Shown here: in pieces, positions 60,758 through 64,000 of the stretch
Position numbering within the stretch: position 1 is the first letter of the stretch
How the letters are laid out: each line of letters opens with the position of its first letter
Assembly (NCBI RefSeq): GCF_000807255.1
Contig: NZ_CP009268.1
Coordinates: 3,750,384-3,814,383, forward strand
Source of the DNA: Clostridium pasteurianum DSM 525 = ATCC 6013
Lineage (GTDB): Bacteria; Bacillota; Clostridia; Clostridiales; Clostridiaceae
Direction of reading: 5' to 3'
DNA: 64,000 nucleotides
Notes under the pieces: generated by a model
Told to the model about the DNA's origin: nothing
Database searches by the model: none
The model's input: the letters and a program-made list of their open reading frames with translations, nothing else
Made by a program: the position numbers and the translations under genes

Positions 60758-62965
60758 TCAATTCATTATATCCATAATTCTCCATTTTAGTCCAGAGTAT
60801 CTATTAAAACTTTTATTATTATTTATCATAAATTGCATTGCTTTTTGACTACCTACAAGCACTACTAACTTTTTAGCTCTAGTTATAGCTGTATATAGTA
60901 AATTTCTATTCATAAGCAAGGGTGGTCCCATAAATATTGGGATTATTACTACTGGAAATTCACTTCCCTGACTTTTATGTATCGTAATAGCATAAGCAAG
61001 ATCTAATTCATCCAAATACATATTCTCATAGATAACTTTTCTCTCATTATCAAATATAACAATAAGGTTATTTCTATCGTCAATATCTTCTATAAATCCT
61101 ACATCGCCATTAAATATCCCTTCTCCGTCCTTTTCTCCTGAGCCTCCAACTCTAGTCCACTTTAATGTATAATTATTTTTAGTCTGCATTACCTTATCAC
61201 CAGTTCTAAATATCATATCTCTAAATTTAAGTTCTTTTTTAGTGTCTTCCTTAGGATTTAAAATTTGCTGAATACTTTCATTTAAATTTACTATCCCTAA
61301 AATACCTTTTCGCATTGGTGATAGTACTTGAATATGATATTTGTTATTCCATTTGGAATTAAATTTAGGCAGTCTTTTATATACTAGTTCTATAATTGTA
61401 TCAAGTATATTTTCATTTTTTTCTCTATTTATAAAATAAAAATCTTTATCTTTTTTATTTAAAATCGGCATTTCTCCATTATTAATTTTATGTGCATTTA
61501 CTATAATCATGCTTTCTTTAGCCTGCCTAAATATATCTTTTAACCTTACTACCTTTACAATTCCACTTTCTATTATATCTTTTAGAACATTACCAGGTCC
61601 AACAGAAGGCAGCTGATCCACATCTCCTACAATTATAAGTCTTGTACCTAATCCAACAGCTTTAAGAAGATTATTCATTAAAACGATATCAATCATAGAT
61701 GCTTCATCAACTATTATTACATCACATTCTAAAGGACATTCTTCCCTGTTAAAAATTTTCATTTGTTCGTCATTTCCAACGCCAAGCTCTAATAATCTAT
61801 GAATTGTCTTTGCTTCTTTTCCTGAGGCTTCTGACATTCTCTTCGCAGCTCTCCCAGTAGGTGCCGCCATAAATACTTTTAGTGACGCCCTTTCAAAGAT
61901 ATGAGTTATACAATTTATAATAGTAGTTTTTCCTGTACCAGGGCCGCCAGTAATTACCTCAATTCCATTTTGAAAAGCCCCCCTTATAGCTTCTTTCTGT
62001 GTAGGGGCAAAATTTATGGAATTCAATTTCTGAAATTCTTGTATTTCATCATCTATATTAATTTCAATGTTATCATATTTACCAGTTCCCAGGGTTATTA
62101 TTTTTTTAGTAACACCTAACTCACAATAGTAATAGGGCATAGTAAATACACAATTCTCATCATTAATTATTTCAATCTTTATCTTTTGTTCTAAGGTAGC
62201 TTCGTATATATTTTTTTCTATATATGATTTTTCTTTTAAAAGCATATCCATAGATTCTTTAATTAATTTTTCTATAGGCATGTAAGTATTACCTTTGGCA
62301 CAAAATTCATTTATGATATAATTTATTCCACTTTGTATTCTAAAAGGAGAATCATCTTCTACACCTAAACTTCTTGCAATTTTATCTGCACTTTTAAAAC
62401 CAATTCCAGTTATATCTTCTATTAATACATAGGGATTTTCTTTAACAACTTTTATAGATTCTGAGCCATATTTTTTATATATTTTTATGCATTGATTAGA
62501 TGTTATTCCATAGGTCTGTAAGAAAACCATTATATTTCTTATTTCTCTTTGTGATGAATAGGATTCCTGTATAATTTTTATTTTTTTTTGCCCTATACCC
62601 TCTATTTCACTAAGTCTATTTATATCTTTATCTAATATTTCAAGAGTTTTATCACCGAATTTATCAACTATTTTTTTTGCTGTCACAGGTCCAATTCCTG
62701 TTATTACTCCAGAAGATAAATATCTCTCTATTCCCAGTTTAGAATCTGGAAGTATTTCCTCATAACCGGTAACTTTTAATTGATTACCAAAATTAGGATG
62801 ATTCACCCATTCTCCTTGAACCTTTAACGATTTTCCTTCTGTAATATAAGGTATGAATCCCACTATTGTATGCCTTATATCTTTTTCTCTAACATGAGCT
62901 ACAACATAACCATTTTCTTCATTTTTAAAAACTATATCTTCCACAACGCAGTTTAATTCGGACAT
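60758..62965 (-). CDS. recD2: ATP-dependent RecD2 DNA helicase
   Basis: A 735-residue SF1B helicase: an N-terminal OB/helix-hairpin-helix part (GVITGIGPVTAKKIVDKFG; IEGIGQKKIKII), Walker A EVITGGPGTGKTTII, motif II VIIVDEASMIDI, motif III GDVDQLPSVGPGNVL, and LAYAITIHKSQGSEFPVV. It unwinds DNA 5'-3'. The start MSELNCVVEDIV (62965) follows AGGAGAG; 14 further in-frame residues upstream lack a ribosome site. Confidence 0.93.
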   Translation of the reverse strand: MSELNCVVEDIVFKNEENGYVVAHVREKDIRHTIVGFIPYITEGKSLKVQGEWVNHPNFGNQLKVTGYEEILPDSKLGIERYLSSGVITGIGPVTAKKIVDKFGDKTLEILDKDINRLSEIEGIGQKKIKIIQESYSSQREIRNIMVFLQTYGITSNQCIKIYKKYGSESIKVVKENPYVLIEDITGIGFKSADKIARSLGVEDDSPFRIQSGINYIINEFCAKGNTYMPIEKLIKESMDMLLKEKSYIEKNIYEATLEQKIKIEIINDENCVFTMPYYYCELGVTKKIITLGTGKYDNIEINIDDEIQEFQKLNSINFAPTQKEAIRGAFQNGIEVITGGPGTGKTTIINCITHIFERASLKVFMAAPTGRAAKRMSEASGKEAKTIHRLLELGVGNDEQMKIFNREECPLECDVIIVDEASMIDIVLMNNLLKAVGLGTRLIIVGDVDQLPSVGPGNVLKDIIESGIVKVVRLKDIFRQAKESMIIVNAHKINNGEMPILNKKDKDFYFINREKNENILDTIIELVYKRLPKFNSKWNNKYHIQVLSPMRKGILGIVNLNESIQQILNPKEDTKKELKFRDMIFRTGDKVMQTKNNYTLKWTRVGGSGEKDGEGIFNGDVGFIEDIDDRNNLIVIFDNERKVIYENMYLDELDLAYAITIHKSQGSEFPVVIIPIFMGPPLLMNRNLLYTAITRAKKLVVLVGSQKAMQFMINNNKSFNRYSGLKWRIMDIMN

Positions 62966-63132
62966 AAAATCTCTCCTAGTATTAATAACTCCTTTATAAT
63001 ATATCATTTTTATAAATTAATTTAATAAATAGGTATTTTCTCTTAAAACATATTATACAGTATTGTAACATTATTATTCATAAAAATTATATCATACTAT
63101 ATGTCTATTACAAAATATTTAATGCTATAAGC

Positions 63133-63180
63133 AAAAGCTGTGTTGTAATATATAGTATAATGCATTACAACACAGCTTTT
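63133..63180. terminator. Terminator hairpin after metK
   Basis: AAAAGCTGTGTTGTAAT and ATTACAACACAGCTTTT are a perfect 17-bp inverted repeat 6 bases after the metK stop. The T run is short on the minus strand, so it may also act as an RNA-stability element. Confidence 0.7.
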
Positions 63181-63186
63181 GTATAA

Positions 63187-64000
63187 TTATAAATATTTTT
63201 TTATTTCATCTACTTTGCTAAGCTTTTCCCAAGGCACATCAATATCAGTTCTGCCAAAATGACCATAAGCTGCTACTTGCTTATATATTGGTCTTCTTAA
63301 ATCTAAATCTCTTATTATTGCACCTGGTCTTAAGTCAAATACTTTTTCAACAATTTCAACAATTTTATCTTCTGAAATCTTTCCTGTTCCAAAAGTATCA
63401 ATAGAAATTGATACAGGTTTTGCAACCCCTATTGCATAAGCAAGCTGTATTTCAAGCTTATCTGCAACACCAGCTGCCACTAAATTTTTAGCAACCCATC
63501 TGCTAGCATAAGCTCCTGATCTATCAACTTTTGTTGGATCTTTTCCTGAAAAAGCTCCACCACCGTGTCTACCATATCCACCATAAGTATCTACTATTAT
63601 TTTTCTTCCAGTAAGACCTGAGTCTCCTTGCGGTCCTCCTACAACAAATCTTCCAGTAGGATTAATAAAATATTTTGTGCTATCATCTAAAAGTTCAGCA
63701 GGTACAACAGGTTTTACAACATTTTCAATTAGATCTTTCTCTATTTGTTCCTGTGAAACTTCTGGACTATGTTGAGTTGATATAACAATAGCATCTATTC
63801 TAACTGGCTTGTTGTCTTCATACTCAACTGTAACCTGTGTTTTCCCATCCGGTCTTAAATAACTTAATTTCCCATTTTTCCTAACTTCAGTTAATTTTCT
63901 TGAAAGCTTATGAGCTAAAGCTATTGGCATAGGCATGTATTCTGGAGTCTCATTTGTTGCAAAACCAAACATCATACCTTGATCTCCTGCACCTACTGCT
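63187..64000 (-). CDS. metK: S-adenosylmethionine synthetase (5' part beyond window)
   Basis: The C-terminal 270 residues are present: [20 protein letters not shown], then [40 protein letters not shown] and [16 protein letters not shown], all MetK hallmarks. It makes SAM from methionine and ATP. The start lies to the right of the window; the usual length is about 390. Confidence 0.97.
   Translation of the reverse strand, partial: AVGAGDQGMMFGFATNETPEYMPMPIALAHKLSRKLTEVRKNGKLSYLRPDGKTQVTVEYEDNKPVRIDAIVISTQHSPEVSQEQIEKDLIENVVKPVVPAELLDDSTKYFINPTGRFVVGGPQGDSGLTGRKIIVDTYGGYGRHGGGAFSGKDPTKVDRSGAYASRWVAKNLVAAGVADKLEIQLAYAIGVAKPVSISIDTFGTGKISEDKIVEIVEKVFDLRPGAIIRDLDLRRPIYKQVAAYGHFGRTDIDVPWEKLSKVDEIKKYL

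Noticed and set aside
1-64000. CRISPR array
   Set aside because: No evenly spaced direct repeats of CRISPR length were seen; the repeats present are palindromic and irregularly spaced.

Overview
The window comes from a low-GC, spore-forming Firmicute, almost certainly a Clostridium in the strict sense. The evidence is strong AT bias, AGGAGG-type ribosome binding sites, small spore-coat genes, the order metK-recD2-comF-hpf-secA-prfB, and an assimilatory sulfate pathway built on AprAB-type adenylylsulfate reductase, which I associate with C. kluyveri-like species. The species is inference only.

Positions 1 to about 18,070 are the right-hand part of a prophage integrated at the 3' end of a tRNA-Trp gene (18074-18148). 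From the attachment side leftwards it holds a tyrosine integrase, two small genes, a large structured non-coding element abutting a broken ParB-like gene, an intact ParB-like plus Mrr-like endonuclease pair (probable cargo or defence), and a divergent lysogeny switch. The switch is a Cro/CI-type repressor with two near-consensus promoters and a 24-bp palindromic operator. A long leftward early operon follows. Its core is a 1095-residue protein that I read as a single-chain RNA polymerase of the YonO / eukaryotic-RdRP (double-psi beta-barrel) class, a 719-residue P-loop helicase-like protein, and several highly structured non-coding stretches. The left end reaches homing-type nucleases, an HNH nuclease and the start of a P27-family small terminase, so the packaging genes lie beyond the window.

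Positions 18,150 to 30,000 are ordinary chromosome: DUF2000/AraC pair, zinc-ribbon protein, a ZnuA-like lipoprotein without metal ligands, a tandem HD-GYP protein, tsaE-tsaB-rimI, an FMN-riboswitch-controlled riboflavin transporter, tex, an HxlR regulator divergent from a nitroreductase.

Positions 30,000 to 51,400 form a tetrapyrrole and sulfur region. hemA-hemC-cobA/hemD-hemL plus a precorrin-2 dehydrogenase supply siroheme. An SsuABC-type transporter, cysD, cysN (fused to a decayed APS-kinase domain), aprAB and a siroheme sulfite reductase take sulfate to sulfide. metY, a JAMM protease, a ThiF-type adenylating enzyme and a ThiS/MoaD-like carrier then look like a protein-thiocarboxylate route to homocysteine. 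Three copies of a palindromic repeat sit in the gaps of this cluster.

Positions 51,400 to 64,000 hold the core genes prfB (programmed frameshift), secA, hpf, comFC, a comFA-like gene, recD2 and metK. Between comFC and hpf lies what I read as the raiA non-coding RNA. Its 3' end is duplicated 2,488 bp away, next to hpf. The DNA between the copies carries spore-coat genes, ymaF and a frameshifted tyrosine-recombinase remnant, as expected if a mobile element used the RNA gene as its integration site.
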